From the NCBI GenBank assembly GCA_012103325.1, contig WLWY01000002.1, positions 186,001 through 250,000 of the forward strand: a DNA stretch of 64,000 bases. The letters run 5' to 3'. The position numbers and the translations under genes were made by a program. The notes beneath the pieces were generated by a model. It saw nothing but the letters and a program-made list of their open reading frames with translations. It ran no database searches and had not been told where the DNA came from. This DNA is from Alphaproteobacteria bacterium. GTDB lineage: Bacteria; Pseudomonadota; Alphaproteobacteria; UBA8366; GCA-2717185. Of the stretch, positions 54,351 through 62,384 are shown piece after piece. Position 1 is the first letter of the stretch. Every line of letters begins with the position of its first letter.

Positions 54351-55016
54351 ATGTCCACCCGCACCATCCCGATGACCGACGCGCTGTACGACTATTATCT
54401 CGGGTCGTCGCTGCGCGAGCCCAAAATTCTCGCCCGCTTGCGGGAAGCGACCTTGGCCCATCCGGAGGCGAGCATGCAAATCTCGCCCGAGCAAGGCCAG
54501 TTCATGCGCTTCCTGGTCGGCTTGATGGGCGTGAAGCGTGCAATCGAAATCGGTACCTATACGGGTTACAGCGCGCTGTCCGTCGCTCTCATGTTGCCGG
54601 AAGACGGCAAGCTCGTCGCCTGCGAACGGCGCGAGGAGTTTACCCGGATCGGCCGGCCGTTCTGGCAGGAAGCGGGTGTCGAGGAGCGTATCGATTTGCG
54701 CATCGGCAGGGCGGTGGAAACGCTTGGCGCGATGATCGAGGCGGGCGAGCAGGGGCGTTTCGATTTCGCCTTCATCGACGGCGATAAGAAGAACTACGTC
54801 GCCTATTACGATCTGTGCATGGAATTGATCCGCCCGGGCGGCCTCATCGCAATCGACAACGCGTTGTGGAGCGGTCGTCTGGTCGACGAGACGCTGGACG
54901 ATCCGGCATCGAGCGCGATCAGGACACTAAATGTTAAGATTCGCGACGATGCGCGGGTCGATATGAGCCTTCTGCCGATCGGAGACGGGCTCATGCTGGC
55001 GCGGAAACTTCCCTGA
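54351..55016 (+). CDS. SAM-dependent O-methyltransferase (caffeoyl-CoA OMT-like)
   Basis: 221 residues from ATG 54351 (AGGA at 54338-54341). MQISPEQGQFMRFLVGLMGVKRAIEIGTYTGYSALSVALML is motif I, FDFAFIDGDKKNYVAYYDLCMELIRPGGLIAIDNALWSGRLVD the metal-binding D-x-D-K-x-N-Y region. These cation-dependent enzymes methylate catechol-type hydroxyls. Substrate unknown. Stand-alone gene. Confidence 0.92.
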   Translation: MSTRTIPMTDALYDYYLGSSLREPKILARLREATLAHPEASMQISPEQGQFMRFLVGLMGVKRAIEIGTYTGYSALSVALMLPEDGKLVACERREEFTRIGRPFWQEAGVEERIDLRIGRAVETLGAMIEAGEQGRFDFAFIDGDKKNYVAYYDLCMELIRPGGLIAIDNALWSGRLVDETLDDPASSAIRTLNVKIRDDARVDMSLLPIGDGLMLARKLP

Positions 55017-55303
55017 ATATTGGCACTGTTAACCCGGATCCCGGTAAGAACGGAGACTGTGAAATTCTCTGTAACCTATTGTTATATCGGGTAAATTCTG
55101 AGGGTGTCGAAGCGGTTTCGGCTAAGTAAATGAATCGCTTCATAAGTTCCCTAGTTTAGGAAGTTAGCGCAATTTAAATCGAATCCAATATAAATACCGT
55201 CTTTAACACTTTGTTAAGAAATGACATTTAGTACTTGTTAACAAATTCGAATTGTGATTCATTGTCTGAGCAGTCGAATCGCGTCGAGAGTCAACAATAG
55301 AAT

Positions 55304-55624
55304 ATGGCAATGTTGAAACGTAGCGCCGCGCTTTTCATACTAGGGTTTTCGCTGATTTCGTCGCCCGTTGGCGTTGCCGACGAGCCTGCGAAATCGACAT
55401 GCGAAAGCCGCACCGCGGTTCTCGATTTCCTCTCGACACGCTATTCGGAAGCGCCGATCGCCATGGGCATGTCAAAGGATGGCGGTGTGGTGGAAATCCT
55501 CACCTCCGGCCCCGGCTCGACCTTCACGATCATCGTCACCATGCCGAATGGCCTGACCTGCATGGTTGCCGCCGGCGATAGCTGGGAAAGCCTGACGCCC
55601 CGCGTAAGCGCGCGTCGAATCTAG
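55304..55624 (+). CDS. Small secreted protein, unknown
   Basis: 106 residues. Signal peptide MAMLKRSAALFILGFSLISSPVGVAD, then STCESRTAVLDFLSTRYSEAPIAMGMSKDGGVVEILTSGPGSTFTIIVTMPNGLTCMVAAGDSWESL. I have seen this pattern (two Cys, G-G-V-V-E-I-L-T, G-x-S-W) in uncharacterised alphaproteobacterial periplasmic proteins but cannot name a family. Convergent with the DUF192 gene. Confidence 0.65.
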   Translation: MAMLKRSAALFILGFSLISSPVGVADEPAKSTCESRTAVLDFLSTRYSEAPIAMGMSKDGGVVEILTSGPGSTFTIIVTMPNGLTCMVAAGDSWESLTPRVSARRI

Positions 55625-55630
55625 CGCTCT

Positions 55631-56077
55631 TTAATTCTTGAATATTGCGTGCCGGACTTCATCGCCGGCTTTGATGTGCATTCGCGCCGTGGTGCCGCCG
55701 TTCAGTTCCAGCACGGCCATGACATCGCCGCGCGACCGTACCGGTGTCAGCGAGTGCGGCACGGTGCGCTGCTGAATGTTGACGATGCGGCCGTCCGGGC
55801 CGATGAACAGCATGTCGAGCGGGATGAAGGTATTCTTCATCCAAAAGGATGCGGGCTGCGGTTTGTCGTAGAGGAACAGCATACCCGCATCGGGTGGCAT
55901 TTTCCGCCGGAACATGAGTCCCTGCGCGTGCTGGGCGCGGGTTCGTGCGATTTCGATTTGGAACGTCTGCGTGCCCTGTTTGGTGACGATGGTTAGTTCC
56001 GCTTTCTCGAATTGTTCAAGCGAGGCTGCGCTGCCCGTGATGAACAGCACGAAAAGAAATGTGACGATGCGGTTCAT
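55631..56077 (-). CDS. DUF192 family secreted protein
   Basis: 148 residues from ATG 56077; signal peptide MNRIVTFLFVLFITGSAAS. DUF192 core: FQIEIARTRAQHAQGLMFRRKMPPDAGMLFLYDKPQPASFWMKNTFIPLDMLFIGPDGRIVNIQQRTVPHSLTPVRSRGDVMAVLELNGGTTARMHIKAGDEV, with the conserved F.R.LP-like, W-M-K-N-T and P-L-D motifs. Function unknown. Same strand as and 7 nt after cysQ, likely co-transcribed. Confidence 0.93.
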   Translation of the reverse strand: MNRIVTFLFVLFITGSAASLEQFEKAELTIVTKQGTQTFQIEIARTRAQHAQGLMFRRKMPPDAGMLFLYDKPQPASFWMKNTFIPLDMLFIGPDGRIVNIQQRTVPHSLTPVRSRGDVMAVLELNGGTTARMHIKAGDEVRHAIFKN

Positions 56078-56084
56078 TTGGATG

Positions 56085-56858
56085 CTAACGCAAACCGCCC
56101 CAGGCGATGAAATTGGGATTGCGCAGCGGATCTTTCGCATAGCGCAGAGGCTCGCCGTCCTCCGTGGTCACGCGGCCGCCCGCGGCACTGAGAATGGCAT
56201 GACCTGCCGCCGTGTCCCATTCCATGGTCGGTCCGAAACGTGGATAGACATCGGCCTCGCCCGCGGCGCACAGGCAGAACTTTAGAGAACTGCCGGCGTT
56301 TTTCATGCCGGCGAGGGGGCGGCCATCGAGGAACGCCGCCAGCGTATCAGGGTCGCCGTGCCGGCGGCTCGCGAGCACCGTCACGCCATCGTCCGGAACC
56401 TCGCGCACCGAAATGGGCGTCGCGGCGTCATTGCCGCTAGCCAGCGTCGCCCCAACGCCGACGATGCCGGTATAGGTGTCGTCGAGGGCCGGCGCGTAGA
56501 TCACGCCTAGAACGGGCTCTTTGTTGACGACAAGGGCGATGTTGACCGTGAACTCGTCGTTCCGGTTGAGAAACTCCTTGGTGCCGTCGAGGGGATCGAC
56601 GAGCCAGAACGGTTCGTCGCCGACCGTTGGCAAGACGCCCTGCGACGCGGCTTCCTCGGCGACGATGGGGTAGTCCGGAGTCAGCGCGCGCAAGACGGGG
56701 GTGATGATCGCTTCCGCCGCCAGATCGGCCTCGGTGACGGGAGAGTTGTCGGCCTTCCGGTCGACGTCGAAATCGGTGGCGTAGACCTTCATGATCGCCG
56801 CGCCGGCATCGTGAGAAACGGCAACGATGTCGGGCAGCAGGTTTTTATAGTTACTCAT
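56085..56858 (-). CDS. cysQ: 3'(2'),5'-bisphosphate nucleotidase CysQ
   Basis: 257 residues. Lithium-sensitive Mg-dependent phosphatase that clears PAP (adenosine 3',5'-bisphosphate) in sulfate assimilation. Motifs: DNSPVTEADLAAEAII, PIVAEEAASQG (metal Glu), FWLVDPLDGTKEFLNRNDEFTVNIALV (DPLDGT), and the C-terminal WDTAAGHAILSAAGGRVT. Its start overlaps the stop of the fused MEMO-AMMECR1 gene, so the three genes (56.0-58.2 kb) form one minus-strand operon. Confidence 0.93.
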   Translation of the reverse strand: MSNYKNLLPDIVAVSHDAGAAIMKVYATDFDVDRKADNSPVTEADLAAEAIITPVLRALTPDYPIVAEEAASQGVLPTVGDEPFWLVDPLDGTKEFLNRNDEFTVNIALVVNKEPVLGVIYAPALDDTYTGIVGVGATLASGNDAATPISVREVPDDGVTVLASRRHGDPDTLAAFLDGRPLAGMKNAGSSLKFCLCAAGEADVYPRFGPTMEWDTAAGHAILSAAGGRVTTEDGEPLRYAKDPLRNPNFIAWGGLR

Positions 56859-58237
56859 AAATCCTCGGCGTTGGTTACATCGGTCGAGGTCGACGTGAAC
56901 CGCCAGGCCTCGAAGGTGGGTGTCCAGTGATCGTCGGCCATACCGGCCTTGCGTTTGAGATGGGTCAGAAACGTTTCCGGTTGCGGCAGGTCGGTCCAGA
57001 CCTGGGGCAGGAAGACGCTGCGCTTGTCGCCGTCGCGGATAATCAGCCCGTCGGCACCGGGGCGTAATTGCGCGATGAAATCTGCCTCGTCCGTGAACGT
57101 CATCGCATCCGGTTTGCCCAGCAATGAGATCGAAACCGTCGTGGCATCTGCTTCATCGGCCTGCAGCGGCGCGAAACGGTGATCGCGGAAGGCGGCGGCG
57201 TAGGCGTTCTCCACGATATCTTCGACGAACGGCCGGTGTGCCGTGACGGTGCCGATGCAGCCGCGCAGCCGGCTGTTTTTCTTCAGTGTGATGAAGGTCG
57301 CCCGGTGCGGCTGTAGATCCTTGGCGAAACTTTTGACATCGACGGCGGGGGCCTTGCCCTTGGTGAGACCGTATCGGATCGACGACCGGGCGACGCGAAA
57401 GATTTCGGCGCGGTTCTTGTCGAGCAGCGTGCGGTCGCTTGCCGCCTCGTAAAGGCTCCAGGCGCCGTAACCGACGACGCGGTCCTTGGTGCCGGCGGTG
57501 TCGCCCGAATTACGCAGGTCGAGCCGCTCGACCGTCATGCTCCGCTGTTGTGCGGCGGTCAGCAGTCCGGCAACCGGTATGCGCCCGCACGCCTGATCGC
57601 GGCCGATATCGCCGGCGCGCAGGGATTCGATTGCTTCGGCCGTCGCGCCGTCCATGCGCCGTGCAGTTTCGTAGTCTTTGTAATGGCTGAGGTCGGTGCT
57701 GATCACGATCAGGGTTTCGTCGCCGCCCCACAGCCGGTCCAGGACCTGACAGACATCGTGCGCGCTTGCCTGACCGACAACCAGCGGCACCAGCATGAAA
57801 TCACCCAGCAACTCCTGCAGAAACGGGAGGTGCACTTCAAGGGAATGTTCCTCGCTGTGCGCATCGTCGCGCCGTGCCACCTGCGGCATGTCGGCGATTG
57901 ACGCGACAGCGTCCTTATCGATGCTGACGAGGCCAAGCGGTGTCTTGAAGGCATCGGCTTCCGGTGCGGCAAGCCCGGTAAAGGCCAGCCGGTGCGCCGG
58001 ACCCAGCAGCACGACGCGCTCGATACGGGTTGCCGTCTGCCGCAGCGCCGCATAGGCCCGCCCGGCGATGGCGCCGGAATAGATATAGCCGGCATGGGGA
58101 ACGATGATCGCCTTCGGGGCGGCCGCGCTCGAATCCGCGGGCACGGCGGCGATATAACGCGCAATGTTGCTCGCGAGTTCGCGCGGGTCGTCGGGATAGA
58201 ACGTTCCCGCGACCGCCGGTGCTCGAGTATGACCCAT
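56855..58237 (-). CDS. AmmeMemoRadiSam system fused protein AmrB-AmrA (MEMO1 + AMMECR1)
   Basis: 460 residues. Residues 1-~265 are MEMO-like: RAPAVAGTFYPDDPRELASNIARYI, APKAIIVPHAGYIYSGAIAGRAYAAL, VVLLGPAHRLAFTGLA, LEVHLPFLQELLG and VISTDLSHYKDYETARRMDGATAEAIES (metal-binding His positions typical of the dioxygenase-like fold). Residues ~280-455 are AMMECR1-like: RATFITLKKNSRLRGCIGTVTAHRPFVEDIVENAYAAAFRDHRFAPLQADEADATTVSISLLGKP. Usually two genes; here one fused frame, with the radical-SAM partner divergent at 58360. Biochemical role of the system is still unresolved. Confidence 0.92.
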   Translation of the reverse strand: MGHTRAPAVAGTFYPDDPRELASNIARYIAAVPADSSAAAPKAIIVPHAGYIYSGAIAGRAYAALRQTATRIERVVLLGPAHRLAFTGLAAPEADAFKTPLGLVSIDKDAVASIADMPQVARRDDAHSEEHSLEVHLPFLQELLGDFMLVPLVVGQASAHDVCQVLDRLWGGDETLIVISTDLSHYKDYETARRMDGATAEAIESLRAGDIGRDQACGRIPVAGLLTAAQQRSMTVERLDLRNSGDTAGTKDRVVGYGAWSLYEAASDRTLLDKNRAEIFRVARSSIRYGLTKGKAPAVDVKSFAKDLQPHRATFITLKKNSRLRGCIGTVTAHRPFVEDIVENAYAAAFRDHRFAPLQADEADATTVSISLLGKPDAMTFTDEADFIAQLRPGADGLIIRDGDKRSVFLPQVWTDLPQPETFLTHLKRKAGMADDHWTPTFEAWRFTSTSTDVTNAEDL

Positions 58238-58359
58238 GACCTGTTCGCTTGTCGTCGGTGGCGCCGATTATACCGCGCCTCGATGGTGCAAGTCACCGCG
58301 TGCCTGATCGCACAGGGATGTTTAAATGCGCTTAACGAACGACAAGATATAGTATTGTG

Positions 58360-59496
58360 ATGAGCGAAGACATCATGACAAAAGCTGAGCTGGACATTAT
58401 CGAAGGCTATCCCGGCCGCCATTGGCGCAAGCTGGGCGACGGACGCGTGCAGTGCGACATCTGTCCGCGCGAATGCAAATTGCGCGATGGGCAGCGCGGA
58501 CTGTGTTTCGTGCGCGCCTGCCGGGACGGGGAAATCGTCCTGACGACCTACGGCCGGTCGAGCGGTTTCTGCATCGATCCTATCGAGAAAAAGCCGCTCA
58601 GCCACTTCCTGCCGGGTACGCCGGTTCTGTCCTTCGGCACAGCGGGTTGCAATCTGACCTGTAAGTTTTGCCAGAACTGGGATATTTCCAAATCCCGCGA
58701 AATGGACCGTCTGATGGACGAGGCGCCGCCCGAAGTAATCGCCGAGGCGGCGCTGCGGACGGGCTGCCGTTCGGTCGCCTACACCTACAACGACCCGGTC
58801 ATCTTCTTTGAATACGCATTGGATGTCGCTGCCGCGTGCCGCACGCGCGGCGTTAAGAACGTGGCTGTGTCGGCCGGTTATATCGGTGCCGACGCGCGTA
58901 GCGAATTCTACGACGCGATGGATGCCGTCAATGTGGATTTGAAGGCCTTCACCGAGTCGTTTTACAAAACGCTGTGTTCCGCCGAACTGGCGGCGGTACT
59001 CGATACGCTGAAATATATTCGGCACGAAACGAATGTCTGGTTGGAAATTACGACATTGCTGATCCCGGGCGAGAACGACTCCGAGGCCGAGATCGAAGCG
59101 CTGACGCAATGGGTCGTCAACGAGTTGGGAGCGGATGTGCCGCTGCACTTCACCGCCTTTCACCCCGATTACAAGATGATGGACAAGCCGAACACGCCGC
59201 CCCAAACCGTAATCCGGGCGTGGCAGATTGCGCGCAAGAACGGCATCCGCTATCCCTTCACCGGTAATATCTCGCATAAGGAAACCGGCAGTACCTATTG
59301 CCATAGCTGCGGTCTTCGCTTGATTGGCCGGGACTGGCATCAGCTGTCGGAGTGGGAACTGACGCCGGAGGGATGCTGCACGCGCTGCGGCACCGCGTGT
59401 GCGGGTGCTTTCGAGCCGAAGCCGGGCAATTGGGGCCGCAAGCGGCAGCCGGTCCGTTTGAAGGATTTCGCCAAGACGATGACGGTGGCCCCCTGA
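58360..59496 (+). CDS. amrS: AmmeMemoRadiSam system radical SAM protein AmrS
   Basis: 378 residues from ATG 58360 (a GTG lies one codon earlier). N-terminal Cys cluster VQCDICPRECKLRDGQRGLCFVRACRDGEI, radical-SAM motif NLTCKFCQNWDISKSR (C-x3-C-x2-C), then VAYTYNDPVIFFEYALDVAAACRTRGVKNVAVSAGYI and a C-terminal zinc-ribbon-like YCHSCGLRLIGRD...CCTRCGTACAG. Divergent from the fused AmrB-AmrA gene; its stop overlaps the next ATG. Role inferred from fusion and neighbourhood conservation. Confidence 0.93.
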   Translation: MSEDIMTKAELDIIEGYPGRHWRKLGDGRVQCDICPRECKLRDGQRGLCFVRACRDGEIVLTTYGRSSGFCIDPIEKKPLSHFLPGTPVLSFGTAGCNLTCKFCQNWDISKSREMDRLMDEAPPEVIAEAALRTGCRSVAYTYNDPVIFFEYALDVAAACRTRGVKNVAVSAGYIGADARSEFYDAMDAVNVDLKAFTESFYKTLCSAELAAVLDTLKYIRHETNVWLEITTLLIPGENDSEAEIEALTQWVVNELGADVPLHFTAFHPDYKMMDKPNTPPQTVIRAWQIARKNGIRYPFTGNISHKETGSTYCHSCGLRLIGRDWHQLSEWELTPEGCCTRCGTACAGAFEPKPGNWGRKRQPVRLKDFAKTMTVAP

Positions 59497-60134
59497 TGGC
59501 GGATCTCGATCCAAGGGATCTTGATCCAAGGGATCTTGATCCCAGCGAGCACACCCAGCTGGTGCGGTCGCACTATTTGCCGCTGCTTAACGAATTCGGC
59601 GTCTCGAGCCGCGCGGTCGACTATCACCATGAGGGAAACCATCTCGCGCGCTTCCTGATCCTCACGGGGATCGACGACGTTTCCCAGGCCTCGATTCTCG
59701 ATGTCGGGTGCGGGGTCGGCCATTTCGCCGGCTGGCTGCTCGAACACGGTTACGAAGGCGACTATTTGGGGATCGATATCCTGCCGGAGATGATCGACCG
59801 GGCGCGGGACACGCATCCGAAGATGCGCTTCGAGCATGCCGACATTCTCGCCGAGCCGGACCGCTTCAAGGCCGATTACGTCATGTCGAGCGGCATCTTT
59901 CATCTCGGCGACGCCGCCCTGATGCAGCGGGTGATTGGGGCGATGTACGGCGCCTGCAGGAAGGGCGTCGCCTTCAATTCGCTGTCGACATGGGATGTTT
60001 CGGGATCGCAGCGCGGCCACTTCCTGGCCGATCCGCTGGAGACGCTGTCCTTTTGCCGGACACTGACGACGCAACTCCTGATGCGGCACGACTACCTGCC
60101 GCACGATTTCACGATCTTCCTGTTCCGCGACTAG
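59496..60134 (+). CDS. Class I SAM-dependent methyltransferase overlapping amrS
   Basis: 212 residues from ATG 59496, sharing one base with the amrS TGA. N-terminus has the tandem DLDPRDLDPRDLDP encoded by a 15-bp DNA repeat (GATCCAAGGGATCTT). Motif I is ASILDVGCGVGHFAGWLLEHGYEGDYLGIDILPEMIDRA; VMSSGIFHLGDAALMQRVIGAMYGACRKGVAFNSLSTW and LTTQLLMRHDYLPHDFTIFLFRD are typical of a group often found beside sugar or cofactor genes. Translational overlap implies a functional link to AmrS. Confidence 0.88.
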   Translation: MADLDPRDLDPRDLDPSEHTQLVRSHYLPLLNEFGVSSRAVDYHHEGNHLARFLILTGIDDVSQASILDVGCGVGHFAGWLLEHGYEGDYLGIDILPEMIDRARDTHPKMRFEHADILAEPDRFKADYVMSSGIFHLGDAALMQRVIGAMYGACRKGVAFNSLSTWDVSGSQRGHFLADPLETLSFCRTLTTQLLMRHDYLPHDFTIFLFRD

Positions 60135-60238
60135 GCCGGATATCTCCCCGTCGATGTGGCTGCGTCAGGTACAAGAATGATCGCTTGAAACGCACGGGAA
60201 GCCCCCCGTCTTGATGGACGTCGACGGATACGATCTCA

Positions 60239-60392
60239 ACACTCCACAACGTCATCCCCAACACCCCACGACGTCATCCCCAACACCCCACAATGTCATC
60301 CTCAACGCACCACAACGTCATCCTCAACGCACCACAACGTCATCCTCAACGCACCACAACGTCATCCTCAACGCACCACAACGTCATCCTCA
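60239..60392. repeat. 22-bp minisatellite, seven units
   Basis: Seven consecutive 22-bp units of the form ACGCACCACAACGTCATCCTCA, the last four identical and the first three diverged. It ends in a hairpin TCCTCAA-CTTGA-TTGAGGA (60387-60405). Unit length is not a multiple of three and no spacers intervene, so it is neither coding nor CRISPR. An inverted array of the same family lies at 60580-60667. Confidence 0.9.
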
Positions 60393-60579
60393 ACTTGATT
60401 GAGGAACCAGTCCGCCATCCAAAATACCACCGTCCCGATTAAGATTGGCTCCGAACATTCGAAGCCGCCCTTCATGACGCATCGCGTCGGGATGATTAGG
60501 GTAAGCGCGCGGCAACCCGGAGGGGAGGGTTTTTACGGACCACTGTGCCAGATCAGCGTTTCCTGGATCCTCAATCAAG

Positions 60580-60667
60580 TTGAGGATGACGGCGAAGGGT
60601 GTTGAGGATGACGGCGAAGGGTGTTGAGGATGACGTTGTGGTGCGTTGGGGATGACGAGGCAGCGTG
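60580..60667. repeat. Inverted array of the same 22-bp minisatellite, four units
   Basis: Units TTGAGGATGACGGCGAAGGGTG (twice), TTGAGGATGACGTTGTGGTGCG and TTGGGGATGACGAGGCAGCGTG; a partial fifth runs to about 60687. The third is near the reverse complement of the units at 60305-60392. A matching hairpin TCCTCAA-TCAAG-TTGAGGA (60569-60587) borders it on the left. The 160-nt spacer between the arrays has no gene. Confidence 0.85.
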
Positions 60668-60695
60668 TTGAGGATGGCGGGTGGAAATTTCGATA

Positions 60696-60779
60696 ACAAC
60701 GCATAGGGTCAGGTCTTGCGATCACAACGCATAGGGTCAGGTCTTGCGATCACAACGCATAGGGTCAGGTCTTGCGATC
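60696..60779. repeat. 28-bp tandem repeat, three exact units
   Basis: ACAACGCATAGGGTCAGGTC followed by TTGCGATC, three times without spacers (60696-60723, 60724-60751, 60752-60779). The motif GGGTCAGGTCTTGC appears inverted at about 63624-63638 beside the related 111-bp repeat. Too few and contiguous to be a CRISPR. Confidence 0.9.
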
Positions 60780-60879
60780 ATACATTTTGCTGCATCAATT
60801 GCCTTAGTGTATCAGGTTCGCTGGCATGCCTGATCACCTGACGGTGCAGGACACCAAGGTATGGCGATCAGCTCCGTCA
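60769..60879 (-). repeat. 111-bp dispersed repeat, copy A
   Basis: By my count 95 of 111 positions match copy B (63500-63610), without gaps. Read on the minus strand both contain a shared frame ending RQVIRHAS-PDTL-Q---QNV-stop, so the repeat may be the 3' end of a mobile-element gene. Nothing else recognisable lies in 60880-61044. Confidence 0.7.
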
Positions 60880-61044
60880 AAACCGGACTAGCTCAACTTG
60901 ACCCTTAGAACTACATTGGATTCGGTAGAGTGGTCACACCGGACGGTTACCACTTGGCGCCATTTACATGAGAAGCCAAGAAAGAAAACGGCGGTTCCCG
61001 ATGGCACCGCCGCATTGTTCTTTCATGCACTGAGACTAGCTGGT

Positions 61045-61815
61045 TTAGGCCTGCTGACGCGCCCTGCGCCGAACCATGACCATACCAACGATACCGACGC
61101 CGAACAGCGCCATTGCTCCTGGTTCCGGTACGGCTTTCTCTCCAACAAATCCCGCGATGCGAAGATGAGACGGCGTACCACACAAGCCACCCACAAAAAA
61201 GCCGGATTCCGGGCATTCTTCAATGTCAGCAACTGCCGCGATAAAGAAAACATGGTGCGGATCCGTATCGTCAAGCTCGAATATATCGGGGTTTCCACCG
61301 ACGGCATCCAGCATGTTCAACAATACCGCATCGGAACCATCGGCTTCCTCGCCGGCGAAGACCCACACATTCTCCGGGTCGTCAAACAGGCTGATCGAAA
61401 TTGACTTTGCGTGCCACCCGGCCTCGCCAACGACCAGCCGGATCACGTCTAATCCGAGTGCCGGGAACTCGACGCAACTTCGAAATCCGCATAAGAAACT
61501 CGGTGGAATGGCATCAAGATCACCACCCAATTCGCCGTCGCCCAGTAACCCGACACCGATACCGTCACTGGTTTGATGAATAACGTTCGGAAACGTCAGA
61601 TTGCTGGCATCTGGGGTCTCCGCGAACAACTGAGTGAATCCAGAAACCGTGACGGCAGCGCCATCATCAGCAATGAACACCTCGCTCAATCCCATAAAAC
61701 CGGCGCCGCCGGTAAAATCCCAACTGCTCACGGCCGATGCCGAAGAACTCCCCAGGACCAGAAACGCGAACGCGCCAGCACATGCCATCACCCTTGAAGG
61801 TAAAAACTTCATCAT
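61045..61815 (-). CDS. PEP-CTERM sorting-domain exported protein
   Basis: 256 residues from ATG 61815 (61812 possible). Signal peptide MMKFLPSRVMACAGAFAFLVLGSSSASA; a secreted beta-rich domain with four cysteines (FLCGFRSCVEF, IEECPESGFFVGGLCGTPSH); and the C-terminal sorting signal VPEPGAMALFGVGIVGMVMV-RRRARQQA: PEP motif, membrane helix, Arg cluster. Exosortase would cleave it at PEP and attach or release the protein, typically in exopolysaccharide/biofilm contexts. No exosortase gene is in the window. A sigma-54 promoter with two upstream sites lies ahead of it. Confidence 0.93.
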   Translation of the reverse strand: MMKFLPSRVMACAGAFAFLVLGSSSASAVSSWDFTGGAGFMGLSEVFIADDGAAVTVSGFTQLFAETPDASNLTFPNVIHQTSDGIGVGLLGDGELGGDLDAIPPSFLCGFRSCVEFPALGLDVIRLVVGEAGWHAKSISISLFDDPENVWVFAGEEADGSDAVLLNMLDAVGGNPDIFELDDTDPHHVFFIAAVADIEECPESGFFVGGLCGTPSHLRIAGFVGEKAVPEPGAMALFGVGIVGMVMVRRRARQQA

Positions 61816-61904
61816 ATTGCCCCGCCCTGTTTGCAAATTACCGATAAACTTGGCCGTTTCGGCTCAAGTCAAGGCAATTTACGGTATTATGCACGTTAAA
61901 TAAC

Positions 61905-61919
61905 GCAATTTTCGAGCCA
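61905..61919 (-). promoter_or_regulatory. Sigma-54 promoter of the PEP-CTERM gene
   Basis: On the minus strand TGGCTCGAAAATTGC, i.e. TGGCTC-N5-TTGC against consensus TGGCAC-N5-TTGC: one mismatch, exact spacing, GG-N10-GC kept. Transcription would start near 61893, about 80 nt before the ATG. Two copies of an 18-bp site lie 64 and 197 nt upstream. Confidence 0.75.
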
Positions 61920-61983
61920 AAATTTCTTTTTGCCGCATTAACAGGTAGTTAAAGAGTTTGATCCAAATCTCAATCGTAAAAAG

Positions 61984-62001
61984 TGTAAAGAAATCCGACA
62001 C
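61984..62001 (-). promoter_or_regulatory. Upstream activator-like site 1 of the PEP-CTERM promoter
   Basis: TGTAAAGAAATCCGACAC on the plus strand; minus strand reads GTGTCGGATTTCTTTACA toward the promoter. Identical to the site at 45312-45329. Confidence 0.65.
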
Positions 62002-62116
62002 ACGGTTTTGGCAAAACCCATTCCACGGCGGCTAAAAACAATCCTATCTTTATTATTTATAAATTAAATCAATAGCTTATAAACTTTATTAATTCTGAAG
62101 ACCTGCCCCGGCTTGA

Positions 62117-62134
62117 TGTAAAGAATTCCGACAC
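62117..62134 (-). promoter_or_regulatory. Upstream activator-like site 2 of the PEP-CTERM promoter
   Basis: TGTAAAGAATTCCGACAC, one base different from site 1 and 133 bp away from it. From 62135 to 62384 I see no gene; the IS110 element's downstream end probably falls there. Confidence 0.65.
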
Positions 62135-62384
62135 CAAAAAGCATTTGGGGCCAGGTTATCTAATCGCTTCAGTCAATCCCGGACGCTAGCTTGCCGTGTT
62201 CCACCGGCTTCGTGGTCGGCCTTGGCCGCCACAGGATAGGTTTAGAGAGGCGAACTCCCAATGTCTTGCCCGCGGTCATCGATAGAAAGCGACACCGCAC
62301 CTGACACCCCCGGGATCATCCGCGCCGTTCCGGCAGGAACCTCTTTTGTCCTTCTCGTGCTTAGCGTCTCTCCTTCGAAACTTG

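Noticed and set aside
57709..59529. 606-codon open frame on the minus strand
   Set aside because: Spans amrS antisense and part of the AmrB-AmrA gene in another frame; both real genes have clear motifs, this one has none.
60239..60392. CRISPR array
   Set aside because: Units are contiguous 22-mers without unique spacers and no cas gene is nearby; it is a minisatellite.
60211..60402. 63-codon plus-strand ORF
   Set aside because: Made only of the 22-bp repeat read through three frames (NVILNAPQRHPQ pattern).
60696..60779. CRISPR array
   Set aside because: Three 28-bp units directly abut one another; no spacers.
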